Shown here: piece by piece, positions 5,858-12,501 of the stretch
How the letters are laid out: each line of letters starts with the position of its first letter
How positions within the stretch are numbered: position 1 is the first letter of the stretch
Notes under the pieces: model-generated
Database searches by the model: none
Seen by the model: only the letters and a program-made list of their open reading frames with translations
What the model was told of the DNA's origin: nothing
Source: Acidobacteriaceae bacterium
GTDB taxonomy: Bacteria; Acidobacteriota; Terriglobia; Terriglobales; Acidobacteriaceae
Length of the DNA: 14,252 nt
Assembly: GCA_003165455.1 (NCBI GenBank)
Contig: PLUJ01000153.1
Span: 1-14,252 of the forward strand
Direction: 5' to 3'
Position numbers and translations under genes: made by a program

Positions 5858-5916
5858 ATCAACTTTGCAAGATCAACTCTGCATCGATCAGCCTTGCATT
5901 GACGAACTCTGTATTT
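5858..5916. repeat. Four degenerate 14-15 base tandem units between yraN and galT
   Basis: On the + strand: ATCAACTTTGCAAG (5858-5871), ATCAACTCTGCATCG (5872-5886), ATCAGCCTTGCATTG (5887-5901), ACGAACTCTGTATTT (5902-5916). A weaker fifth unit may precede (CCAACTTCGCCAATA). On the minus strand this is an array of TGCAGAGTTGAT-like units just upstream of galT, abutting the yraN stop codon. It may be an operator array or simply slipped-strand duplication. Confidence 0.55.
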
Positions 5917-6368
5917 TAAGCCGTCAGGGAGGAATTGCGAAACACTTCAATCTGCGGCCGACTGGCCTTCGGCTGCCCATAGTACACGCTAACCACATCG
6001 AACCGCCACTGATACTGCACCGGAAACCGCCTCAAATAATCGCGTACCACCGCCGCAACTTCCCGCCGTTTGTGTCGGTCCACCGCCGCTTCTCCGGTCT
6101 TCACGTCGCGCGTCGTCCGCGTCTTCACTTCGATAAAGCAAAGCACATCTTTTTCCCATCCGATCAAATCGATCTCCCCACGGCATCGTGGCGACCGATA
6201 ATTGCGCGCCACCATCGTGTAACCCTTCTTCCGCAAATAAAAATAAGCGGCCTCTTCCCCCCGCCGCCCGGTTTTCTGATGCTCAGGAGATTCATCCGCC
6301 GGCAAAGTCGTCGTCGCCAGCCAATCCAGCCCGCGCACAATCGCGTGAGTCACTCGCCCAGAAAGCAT
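5916..6368 (-). CDS. YraN / UPF0102 family protein, predicted PD-(D/E)xK nuclease fold
   Basis: 150-residue member of the UPF0102 (YraN) family, which has a restriction-endonuclease-like fold; its cellular role is not settled. Family signatures: GRRGEEAAYFYLRKKGY (34-50) with E38, GEIDLIG (64-70) with D67, and FIEVKTR (78-84) with E80 and K82, which together make the E..D..E-x-K catalytic-type arrangement. RFDVVSVYY (122-130) is the terminal conserved strand. An N-terminal extension of about 33 residues precedes the family core. A GTG three codons upstream (6377) also opens the frame, but GAGGTG at 6382-6377 is spaced 8 bases from the ATG at 6368 and overlaps that GTG, so 6368 is chosen. It probably heads a two-gene transcript with galT. 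Confidence 0.88.
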   Translation of the reverse strand: MLSGRVTHAIVRGLDWLATTTLPADESPEHQKTGRRGEEAAYFYLRKKGYTMVARNYRSPRCRGEIDLIGWEKDVLCFIEVKTRTTRDVKTGEAAVDRHKRREVAAVVRDYLRRFPVQYQWRFDVVSVYYGQPKASRPQIEVFRNSSLTA

Positions 6369-6376
6369 TGAGGGCA

Positions 6377-6382
6377 CACCTC
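6377..6382 (-). promoter_or_regulatory. Ribosome-binding site deciding the yraN-family start
   Basis: Reads GAGGTG on the minus strand, 8 bases upstream of the ATG at 6368-6366. Because it overlaps the alternative GTG (6377-6375), it argues for the shorter 150-residue product. Confidence 0.65.
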
Positions 6383-6589
6383 ACGATAACTGTATCCGCG
6401 AAAGCTCCAATTTCAATGTGATCCGATCCACAATCATCGCGAAGTACTCCGTTCCCATCCCAGACCGGGAAGCCATCCTGACATGTTTGGCTACAGCCGA
6501 ACGGCGGAATCTCCGTAACCCAACCCGCCAAACCCCTGTCCCGAAGCGATGGTCTGAATAACCCCGCACGTAAAAGTCTTCTTGTTTCA

Positions 6590-6668
6590 GCCGCGAAGCG
6601 GCGTCAGAATGCAGCCCATGGCGTAAGCCATGGGTAAACAGTGGAAAGTAAGCAAGCCCCGAAGGGGC
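6590..6668 (+). repeat. Three-hairpin composite repeat (GNA / GTAA / GNA loops), copy 1
   Basis: Hairpin 1: GCCGC-GAA-GCGGC (6590-6602). A 12-base spacer. Hairpin 2: CCCATGGC-GTAA-GCCATGGG (6615-6634). A 21-base spacer TAAACAGTGGAAA... . Hairpin 3: GCCCC-GAA-GGGGC (6656-6668). All stems are perfect. The same order, loop types and first-spacer length occur at 12115-12195 with different stem sequences, and the second spacers share TAA and ACAG-N-GGAA. A partial GTAA arm just upstream (6557-6573) suggests the array once extended further. Confidence 0.8.
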
Positions 6669-6834
6669 GGAAGAGCACTTCTCACACGCGCTCATAAGTG
6701 CGGGTAGGAGTGCGACTCGCAGGGCGGGGGACGACACCTGCTCTCACGCGCCATGCTGCGTCCGTGACCCGCGGCCTCAAAATTTCACACTCCACCCTCA
6801 ACGATCCCGCATCTCAAGCCCAGGAGAAATTCTT

Positions 6835-7743
6835 ATGAAAGCTGTTTTACTGCATGCCTACGGCGGTCCCGAGCAATTGAAATATGAAGACACCGACAAG
6901 CCTGAATATGGCGACAAGGAAGTCCTCGTAAAAGTCCGCGCCACCAGTATCAATCCCATCGACTACAAACTCCGCAGCGGCGCTGCCAAAGCCCGCATGC
7001 CGCTCGATCTTCCCGCCATCCTCGGTCGCGACCTCTCCGGAGAAGTCGTCGAAACCGGTCGCGACGTCACTGGCTTTCCCAAAGGCATGCGCGTGATGGC
7101 TCTGGCGAACGGCACCTACGCCGAATTCACTGTCGCCAAAGCCGACGTGCTCTCGCCCATACCCGATGCCCTCAGTTTCGAGCAAGCTGCCGCGCTTCCA
7201 CTCGTCACCCTTACCGGCGCGCAATTGATCGAGCGCGCCGTCAAGCCCAAAGCCGGCCAGACCATTCTCATCACCGGAGCACTGGGCAGCGTAGGACGAA
7301 CCGCAGTTCACGTCGCGAAAGCGCACGGCGTCCGCGTGCTCGCCGGAGTGCGCGCCAGCGAAAAACAAGAAGCTGCAAAGTTAAACGTCGACGGAGTCGT
7401 TGCCATCGACAGCGAAGAAGAAATTGGCCATCTGCATGATCTCGACGCTATTGCCGACACCGTCGGCGGCGCCACCATCCAGCGCCTTCTGAAGTCCATC
7501 AAGAAAGGCGGCACGCTCGGATCGGTTCTCGGAGAACCCGAAGGAGCCAAAAACTACGATATCCACGTCGAAGCCTTCATGGCCCAACCGGACGCCTCGC
7601 GGCTCTATCAACTCGCCGACGACGTCGCCCGGCACCAATTCACCATCCCAATCGCCCGGACGATGAAGCTGCAGGAAATCCAGGAGGCCCATCGCCTCGC
7701 CGAAAAAGGCGGAGTGCAAGGCAAGATTATTCTGGTTCCGTGA
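6835..7743 (+). CDS. NADPH-dependent quinone oxidoreductase-like protein (zinc-free MDR superfamily)
   Basis: 302-residue medium-chain dehydrogenase/reductase of the quinone-oxidoreductase type, expected to transfer hydride from NADPH to quinones or enones in the cytosol. The N-terminal GroES-like domain (1-~115) contains VLVKVRATSINPIDYKLRSG and LGRDLSGEVVETG. The Rossmann domain contains the nucleotide-binding loop GALGSVG (148-154), followed by R-rich GVRASEKQE (171-179), compatible with NADPH preference. The zinc-binding cysteines of alcohol dehydrogenases are absent. The C-terminus GKIILVP is typical of the family. Shine-Dalgarno AGGAG (6822-6826) is 8 bases before the ATG. Monocistronic: a repeat-filled spacer lies upstream and an intrinsic terminator 22 bases downstream of the stop. 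The exact substrate cannot be told. Confidence 0.9.
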   Translation: MKAVLLHAYGGPEQLKYEDTDKPEYGDKEVLVKVRATSINPIDYKLRSGAAKARMPLDLPAILGRDLSGEVVETGRDVTGFPKGMRVMALANGTYAEFTVAKADVLSPIPDALSFEQAAALPLVTLTGAQLIERAVKPKAGQTILITGALGSVGRTAVHVAKAHGVRVLAGVRASEKQEAAKLNVDGVVAIDSEEEIGHLHDLDAIADTVGGATIQRLLKSIKKGGTLGSVLGEPEGAKNYDIHVEAFMAQPDASRLYQLADDVARHQFTIPIARTMKLQEIQEAHRLAEKGGVQGKIILVP

Positions 7744-7764
7744 CGATTGAGTTAGAGGTCCAAC

Positions 7765-7796
7765 GCGCTGGCGCTTTCTTTGCACCAGCGCTTTTT
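7765..7796 (+). terminator. Intrinsic terminator of the oxidoreductase gene
   Basis: GCGCTGGCGC (7765-7774) pairs with GCACCAGCGC (7782-7791) across a 7-base loop, with one C-A mismatch, followed at once by five T (7792-7796). It starts 22 bases after the stop codon. Confidence 0.8.
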
Positions 7797-7980
7797 CGTT
7801 CCCCCGCTACTGGCTCTGCAGCTCCCTGAAGGTACTGAATAACGTCCGCTGCAAAATTGCTCATACCCTTAGCTCGCTTTTTCGATTCTCCCATCGCACG
7901 CCAACTCACTTCTCCAACTCAAATCGACGCCCAGCAGATCCACTGCGCCGCAGCCGCAATAGGTGTTGAACTTTCGGCTC

Positions 7981-8002
7981 GTCCATGGACCCGAATATTC
8001 GG
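7981..8002. promoter_or_regulatory. Two abutting perfect palindromes, candidate operator
   Basis: GTCCATGGAC followed directly by CCGAATATTCGG; each equals its own reverse complement. Positioned about 210 bases upstream of the 8213 start codon and in no predicted gene. The form suits binding of dimeric regulators, but no family can be named. Confidence 0.4.
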
Positions 8003-8212
8003 TCTGCGTGGCACGCCGTTTGCCAATCACTTTTCGTCAAGGCAGCGACAGCCAAGGATTTGTGCAGTTTTGTAATGCGAAGTGTTCAGTTTCAAGACAA
8101 GTGTATGGATTCAAGACAGTCACCCCGTTGAACTAGGTCTGCCTTGCTGTCCGGTTTGCAGAGCTAGTTCACGGGAGCGAACACAAATTCAATTTCACTT
8201 ACGGAGAAACTA

Positions 8213-11200
8213 ATGTTTTCGAAGCGCGCCGTCTTATTTGTGGTACTCGCGGCAGTCCTGGCTTGTGGGTTCGGCCAGCTCCGCGCTACCGCACAAACTT
8301 TGTCGACCAATTCTCGCTCCAATCTAAGCCCCGTCAAACCGATATCTCTTGCGTCCCGTATACAGCAGCCTGTCTCTTCCCGACCCATTACTCCAGCGGA
8401 GAAAGCGCTCGCAGCCGCTCAGAAAAACCAGAAGCCTCTCATTACGCACGCGTTTCAAACCTCCAGCACCCAGATTTTCAAGGCTGCGATCACATCCTTG
8501 TCCGGGGGCCAGCAGACCTTCGGAGGCGCCACTGCAGATCTCAATGGAGATGGCAAATTGGACGTTGTCCTGGCCAGCCAGTGCGCCACAAATAATTGCT
8601 CCAACGGAGTCGTCAGCGTACTGCTCGGCAATGGCGACGGCACTTATCAACCGCCAGTCAGCTACACAACCGCACAAGAGACGGAGTCCCTTGCGCTCGG
8701 CGATGTCAATGGGGATGGAAAGCTCGACATCCTGGCCGTTAGTTATTGCAATGGCGGTTGCTCTTCGGGTGTGGTGAACGTGCTTCTCGGTAATGGTGAC
8801 GGCACCTTTCAAGCAGCCGTCGCCTACAACACCGGTGCGGCATATTCGAACTACCTGTCCGTCGGAGACGCCAACGGCGACGGCAAACTCGACCTGCTTG
8901 TTGCCAGTCAGTGCTCCAACACCGGTTCATGCTCGAACGGCGCGCTGAGCGTGCTACTGGGCAATGGGGATGGAACTTTTCAGACAGCGGTCGCCTACAA
9001 CTCCGGAGCTGAAGGGACAGACGGCATCGCCTCTGCCGACTTCAACGGCGACGGCAAACTCGATGTTGCGATTGCCAGCCAGTGCCCCAATAACAATAAT
9101 TGCCCGAACGGAATAGTCAGTCTGCTTCTCGGTAACGGCGACGGAACCTTTCAAAATCCCGTCAACTATAACTCGGGTGGTTTGTATGCCACTTCTGTAG
9201 CCGTGGGAGATGTGAACGGCGACGGCCATCTCGATCTTCTTGTTTCGAATAGCTGCAACAACTCTTCAAGCTGCACCTCTGGCGCCGTGGGCGTATTGCT
9301 TGGCAATGGAGACGGAACTTTCCAAAACGCCGTGCAGTACTTGTCCGGCGGAGAGACGGCTCAGTCCGTGGCAGTAACCGATCTCAATGCTGATGGCAAA
9401 CTCGACCTCGTGGTTAGCAATCAGTGCGAATTGAATGGCAACTGCCAGAACGGGACTTCGACAACTGTTCTCCTCGGCAATGGAGATGGCACTTTTCAGC
9501 TGAGCGCAAGCTATGCCTCCTCCTCAAGCGATTTCAACGGATTGATGCTACCACCGGTCACCTCCGTCATGCTGGGGGATGTCAATGGAGATGGCAAACC
9601 TGACGTCTTGGTCACGACCTCCTGTGATGGCAATTCAATCACCTGTTCCAGTGGCTCGGTCAGCGTTCTTCTGGGCTACGGCGACGGTACGCTTCAAGCT
9701 GGTGTGATTTATTCATCCGCCGGTGCTTCTGCGTACGGAGTTACCACTGCGGATGTGAACGGCGACGGCAAGCCCGACGTTATTGTTGCGAATGAATGCG
9801 TGAGCGTCTCCAATTGCAATAACGGCGCGGTCACCGTTCTTTTAAGCAACGGCGACGGTACTTTTCAACCCGGAGTCAGCTATTCCTCCGGCGGTTTGTA
9901 CGCTCTTTGGCTGGCCTCGGCAGACGTGAACGGAGATGGCAACGCCGATATCGTTGTCACCAATGAGTGCGTAAACAGTAACGATTGCTCGCAGGGTGTG
10001 GTGAGCGTGTTACTCGGCAACGGCGATGGTACGTTTCAGTCGCCGATAACCTATTCCTCGAACAACGACGGCGAAACTGTCGCCCTTGCCGATGTGAATG
10101 GCGATGGCAAGCCCGATATTGTGTTGGGCGTGGAATGCGCTAACAGCAATTGCACCGGCGGCGGGGTAAATATAATGCTGGGCAACGGCGACGGCACTTT
10201 CCAGAGCGCGATAAGTTATAGCTCGGGAGGGTTCTATGCGGTCGGAGTAGCGGTCGGAGACACCAATGGCGACGGCAAGCCCGACATCATCGTTGCCAAC
10301 GATTGTGCAAGCCAGTCGAATTGCTCCAATGGTGTCGTGAGCGTGTTGCTTGGAAACGGCGATGGCACCTTCCAACCGGCGGTTGCCTACAATACCGGCG
10401 GCAGCCAGTCCTTCGCTGTGCAGGCAGCCGATATGAACGGCGATGGCAAGCTCGACTTGGTTGTTGCGAACTCCTGCTCCACCGATTGTTCAACCGGTTC
10501 GATTTCCGTCCTGTTGGGTAACGGCGATGGCACCTTCCAGGCGGCCACCAGTACGAACGTCCCCCAAAACGAAGGCTGGCAGACGATCGCAGTCGCAGAC
10601 TTCAATGGGGACCACAAACTAGACGTTGCCTCGGGATCATCCGATGCCTTGCTGCTCGGCAACGGCGACGGCACCTTCCAACCGGCGATTTCGCTGGGCG
10701 CTGCGGGCGTCGGCACAGCGGTTGCCGACTTCAACGGCGATGGACGGCCGGACCTCGCAACCGGCGGAGTCACCATTTTGCTGAACATCTCCAATGGATT
10801 CGTAATCTCAACCACCACCTCCGTCGGCAGCTCGGGCAATCCATCCAGCTTCGGGCAATCCGTTACCTTCACCGCAACGATCACCCCACAATTTACGGGC
10901 ACGCCCACTGGAACCGTCACTTTCAGCGATGGCTCGCAGCAACTCGGACAGGCAACTGTTTCTGCAGGCGCGGCTACTTTGTCCACGTCTGCATTAGCGA
11001 TCGGCTCGCATTCGATTACCGCGTCGTATAGCGGCAATGCGAACTTCGGCGCCAGCGTTTCCACCACTCTCACTCAAGTCGTGGCGAACGCTTCCACCAC
11101 AACCACTCTCGCTGGAGCTCCCAATCCAGCAAGTGTTGGTCAGGCCGTTATCTTCACCGCAACCGTTAATCCGGCTACCAGCGGTGCACCGACGGGCACA

Positions 11201-11923
11201 GTCACCTTCTTCGACGGATCGACTCAGATTGGCGCTTCCAGCCTCAGCGGAGGAACAGCTTCATTCTCCACTTCCTCTCTTGCGGCTGCATCGCACAGCG
11301 TCACCGCAGTCTACAGCGGTGACACCGATTTCAACGCCAGCACCTCCAGCCCCATGAATGAAGTGGTTAGCGCTGCTGGCTTCCACCTGTCATCCACCGC
11401 ATTGACGCCGACGACGATTCAAGCCGGAGGCTCCGCGCAGTGGAGCATCACCATCAATCCGTCGGGCGGTCTCAACCCCTCGGCGGTAACCCTGAGCTGT
11501 GCCGTTACCCCGGCCGTCAGTCAGCCTCCTACTTGCTCCGTGGGCGCGGTCACCGTCTCCGGAGGAGTCGGCACAGCGATGCTTCAGATCGCCGCAACCG
11601 CTTCCCATACCGACGCGCAACGATTGGCGAACCGCAACTCTGGACCGGGAAAGATGTTCCTGCTGGCTCTGTTGATTCCGGCTCTATGTCTCGGCGGAGT
11701 TGGCAGCAACGCGAACGGCAGAAAGCTTCTCGGTCTCGCGGTCGCTATGCTGATCATCACCGGTTGCATGCTGCAAACCGCATGTGGTGGAAGCAGCACC
11801 ACGCCCACCACGCCCGCTCCGTCAACGGTTCAGGGAACACCAGCGGGTAACTACACGGTCACGGTGACAGGGAGCACTGGCGGAATGCAACAGACCACAG
11901 CAGTTCAGATCACCGTGCAATAG
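8213..11923 (+). CDS. Secreted FG-GAP/VCBS-repeat protein with cysteine-paired blades, two Ig-like domains and a C-terminal hydrophobic hairpin
   Basis: 1236 residues. A Sec signal peptide (KRAVLFVVLAAVLACGFG, likely cleavage near ATAQT, residue 29) is followed by a linker. Fourteen FG-GAP repeats run from about residue 109 to 865, each opening with a calcium-binding D-x-N-x-D-G-x-x-D loop (DLNGDGKLD and variants), with GNGDGTFQ in the second half of 13. Repeats 1-12 each carry a cysteine pair C-x(3-6)-C after the calcium loop; repeats 13 and 14 lack it. Two Ig-like domains follow (about 868-958 and 960-1053; PTGTVTFSDGS, PTGTVTFFDGS). The C-terminal domain begins at FHLSSTALTP and is interrupted by two hydrophobic segments (about 1148-1165 and 1172-1190), then ends in PAGNYTVTVTG...VQITVQ. 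GGAG lies 6 bases before the ATG. Probably a surface-exposed, calcium-stabilised propeller protein for adhesion or polymer binding; ligand and function unknown. Flanked by its own spacer and terminator, so monocistronic. Confidence 0.9.
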   Translation: MFSKRAVLFVVLAAVLACGFGQLRATAQTLSTNSRSNLSPVKPISLASRIQQPVSSRPITPAEKALAAAQKNQKPLITHAFQTSSTQIFKAAITSLSGGQQTFGGATADLNGDGKLDVVLASQCATNNCSNGVVSVLLGNGDGTYQPPVSYTTAQETESLALGDVNGDGKLDILAVSYCNGGCSSGVVNVLLGNGDGTFQAAVAYNTGAAYSNYLSVGDANGDGKLDLLVASQCSNTGSCSNGALSVLLGNGDGTFQTAVAYNSGAEGTDGIASADFNGDGKLDVAIASQCPNNNNCPNGIVSLLLGNGDGTFQNPVNYNSGGLYATSVAVGDVNGDGHLDLLVSNSCNNSSSCTSGAVGVLLGNGDGTFQNAVQYLSGGETAQSVAVTDLNADGKLDLVVSNQCELNGNCQNGTSTTVLLGNGDGTFQLSASYASSSSDFNGLMLPPVTSVMLGDVNGDGKPDVLVTTSCDGNSITCSSGSVSVLLGYGDGTLQAGVIYSSAGASAYGVTTADVNGDGKPDVIVANECVSVSNCNNGAVTVLLSNGDGTFQPGVSYSSGGLYALWLASADVNGDGNADIVVTNECVNSNDCSQGVVSVLLGNGDGTFQSPITYSSNNDGETVALADVNGDGKPDIVLGVECANSNCTGGGVNIMLGNGDGTFQSAISYSSGGFYAVGVAVGDTNGDGKPDIIVANDCASQSNCSNGVVSVLLGNGDGTFQPAVAYNTGGSQSFAVQAADMNGDGKLDLVVANSCSTDCSTGSISVLLGNGDGTFQAATSTNVPQNEGWQTIAVADFNGDHKLDVASGSSDALLLGNGDGTFQPAISLGAAGVGTAVADFNGDGRPDLATGGVTILLNISNGFVISTTTSVGSSGNPSSFGQSVTFTATITPQFTGTPTGTVTFSDGSQQLGQATVSAGAATLSTSALAIGSHSITASYSGNANFGASVSTTLTQVVANASTTTTLAGAPNPASVGQAVIFTATVNPATSGAPTGTVTFFDGSTQIGASSLSGGTASFSTSSLAAASHSVTAVYSGDTDFNASTSSPMNEVVSAAGFHLSSTALTPTTIQAGGSAQWSITINPSGGLNPSAVTLSCAVTPAVSQPPTCSVGAVTVSGGVGTAMLQIAATASHTDAQRLANRNSGPGKMFLLALLIPALCLGGVGSNANGRKLLGLAVAMLIITGCMLQTACGGSSTTPTTPAPSTVQGTPAGNYTVTVTGSTGGMQQTTAVQITVQ
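8537..10800 (+). repeat. Fourteen degenerate ~170-bp tandem units encoding FG-GAP repeats
   Basis: DNA-level tandem repetition within the secreted protein gene: variants of AATGG(C/A)GATGGCAAG (calcium loop) alternate with GGCAACGGCGA(C/T)GG(C/T)AC (GNGDGT). Unit lengths are mostly 162-174 bases, with a longer seventh interval of about 198 bases. Codons vary between copies, so the array is old rather than a fresh duplication. Confidence 0.85.
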
Positions 11924-11954
11924 AGCCCCTGCAGTCTGCCATCCGACACAAACC

Positions 11955-11988
11955 TGGCGCCGGCCAACCAAGCCGGCGCCAATTTTTT
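11955..11988 (+). terminator. Strong intrinsic terminator of the secreted protein gene
   Basis: Perfect 10-bp stem TGGCGCCGGC (11955-11964) with GCCGGCGCCA (11972-11981), 7-base loop CAACCAA, then A and six T (11983-11988). It starts 31 bases after the stop codon. Confidence 0.92.
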
Positions 11989-12114
11989 ATGGATCTCCCC
12001 CGGCGCGCTACTGAATCGAATGACAGCCGAATAGACAGCGCCGGTTTGGCGGTGCGCGAGAGTGGCGCCGGTTCCGCGTCGGGCGAAGTTACAGGCCGCA
12101 CCATTAATACCGCA

Positions 12115-12195
12115 GCCCCGGAGGGGCGGCTTCCAATAGCCCCGGACGTAAGTTCGGGGTAAGTCCCCAACAGAGGAACCGAGTCCCGTAGGGAC
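12115..12195 (+). repeat. Three-hairpin composite repeat (GNA / GTAA / GNA loops), copy 2
   Basis: Hairpin 1: GCCCC-GGA-GGGGC (12115-12127). A 12-base spacer. Hairpin 2: CCCCGGAC-GTAA-GTTCGGGG (12140-12159), with one G-T wobble-type pair. A 23-base spacer containing AACAGAGGAA. Hairpin 3: GTCCC-GTA-GGGAC (12183-12195). Same architecture and orientation as 6590-6668, and both copies are followed by CGG-N-AGA. The stems differ but stay paired. Confidence 0.8.
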
Positions 12196-12501
12196 GGCAG
12201 AAGTCTCACTGGCAGCACTCCTTGTCGCGTTCTCTGCCAAGGGGCGGGGATTTTGACTCCCTTCCCAGGGAATCCCACTCCCAAGGCTCCCGCTTGGCTG
12301 ATGAGATAACCGTGTCTGCTCCTCTCCCCTGAGCCTTGCTCGCTCGATCGCTTCCAAGTCTACTCGCTCGTTAATTGACGCGCTGAGCCTTTGCAATCCA
12401 GGTACGGCCGCCAATGCCAGCCGCAATTCCGCCCATTTATGCACCGGGACTGGCATTTTTCGATAGCAACCTCGCTACCCCCTTCAGCCTCCTAACCATT
12501 C

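Larger units (their letters stand above)
6369..6834. other. Divergent intergenic region carrying repeats, no gene seen
   Basis: 466 bases between the divergent yraN-family gene and the oxidoreductase gene. It must contain promoters for both, but I cannot point to convincing -35/-10 pairs. A truncated repeat arm AATAACCCCGCACGTAA lies at 6557-6573, then the three-hairpin composite (6590-6668), then a degenerate reverse copy of the post-iscA hairpin sequence (6700-6714). A minus-strand open frame (6737-6381) is only the repeat read in one frame. Confidence 0.6.
7744..8212. other. Upstream region of the secreted FG-GAP protein gene, no gene seen
   Basis: 469 bases. After the terminator (7765-7796) it contains two abutting perfect palindromes, GTCCATGGAC (7981-7990) and CCGAATATTCGG (7991-8002), and a direct repeat TTCAAGACA (8091-8099 and 8110-8118), before the ribosome-binding site GGAGA at 8203-8207. 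A minus-strand open frame (7909-7727) runs through the terminator and the end of the oxidoreductase gene and is not accepted. No clear sigma-70 promoter was recognised. Confidence 0.6.
11924..12501. other. Intergenic region with repeat, no gene seen
   Basis: 578 bases. Contains the terminator (11955-11988), then the second three-hairpin composite repeat (12115-12195). The remaining roughly 300 bases before the AsmA-like gene show no convincing gene, promoter or Shine-Dalgarno. A long minus-strand open frame (12456-11905) spans both terminator and repeat and is rejected as coding. Confidence 0.6.

Noticed and set aside
5865..6371. 168-residue + strand frame opposite the yraN-family gene
   Set aside because: Antisense shadow; its start lies in the 15-base tandem array, and the opposite strand encodes clear GEID and EVK motifs.
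6381..6737. 118-residue minus-strand open reading frame opposite the spacer before the oxidoreductase gene
   Set aside because: It is the three-hairpin repeat and its flank read in one frame; a YVRGY peptide shared with the 12456-11905 frame comes from the repeat arm. Palindromic DNA, not protein conservation, explains it.
7727..7909. 60-residue minus-strand frame with a plausible inner start (MSNFAADVIQYLQ)
   Set aside because: It runs antisense through the oxidoreductase terminator and stop codon, and I recognise no family. It cannot be fully excluded as a small protein, but support is too weak.
8537..10800. CRISPR-like regular repeat array
   Set aside because: The roughly 170-base periodicity is protein-coding FG-GAP repetition in one open frame with codon-level variation; no short identical repeats with unique spacers.
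10387..11073. 228-residue minus-strand frame within the secreted protein gene
   Set aside because: Mirror of the Gly/Thr/Ser-rich repeat coding; the + strand has a signal peptide, FG-GAP motifs and Ig-like domains.
11905..12456. 183-residue minus-strand open reading frame
   Set aside because: It spans a perfect intrinsic terminator and the second three-hairpin repeat and overlaps the end of the secreted protein gene; no family features.
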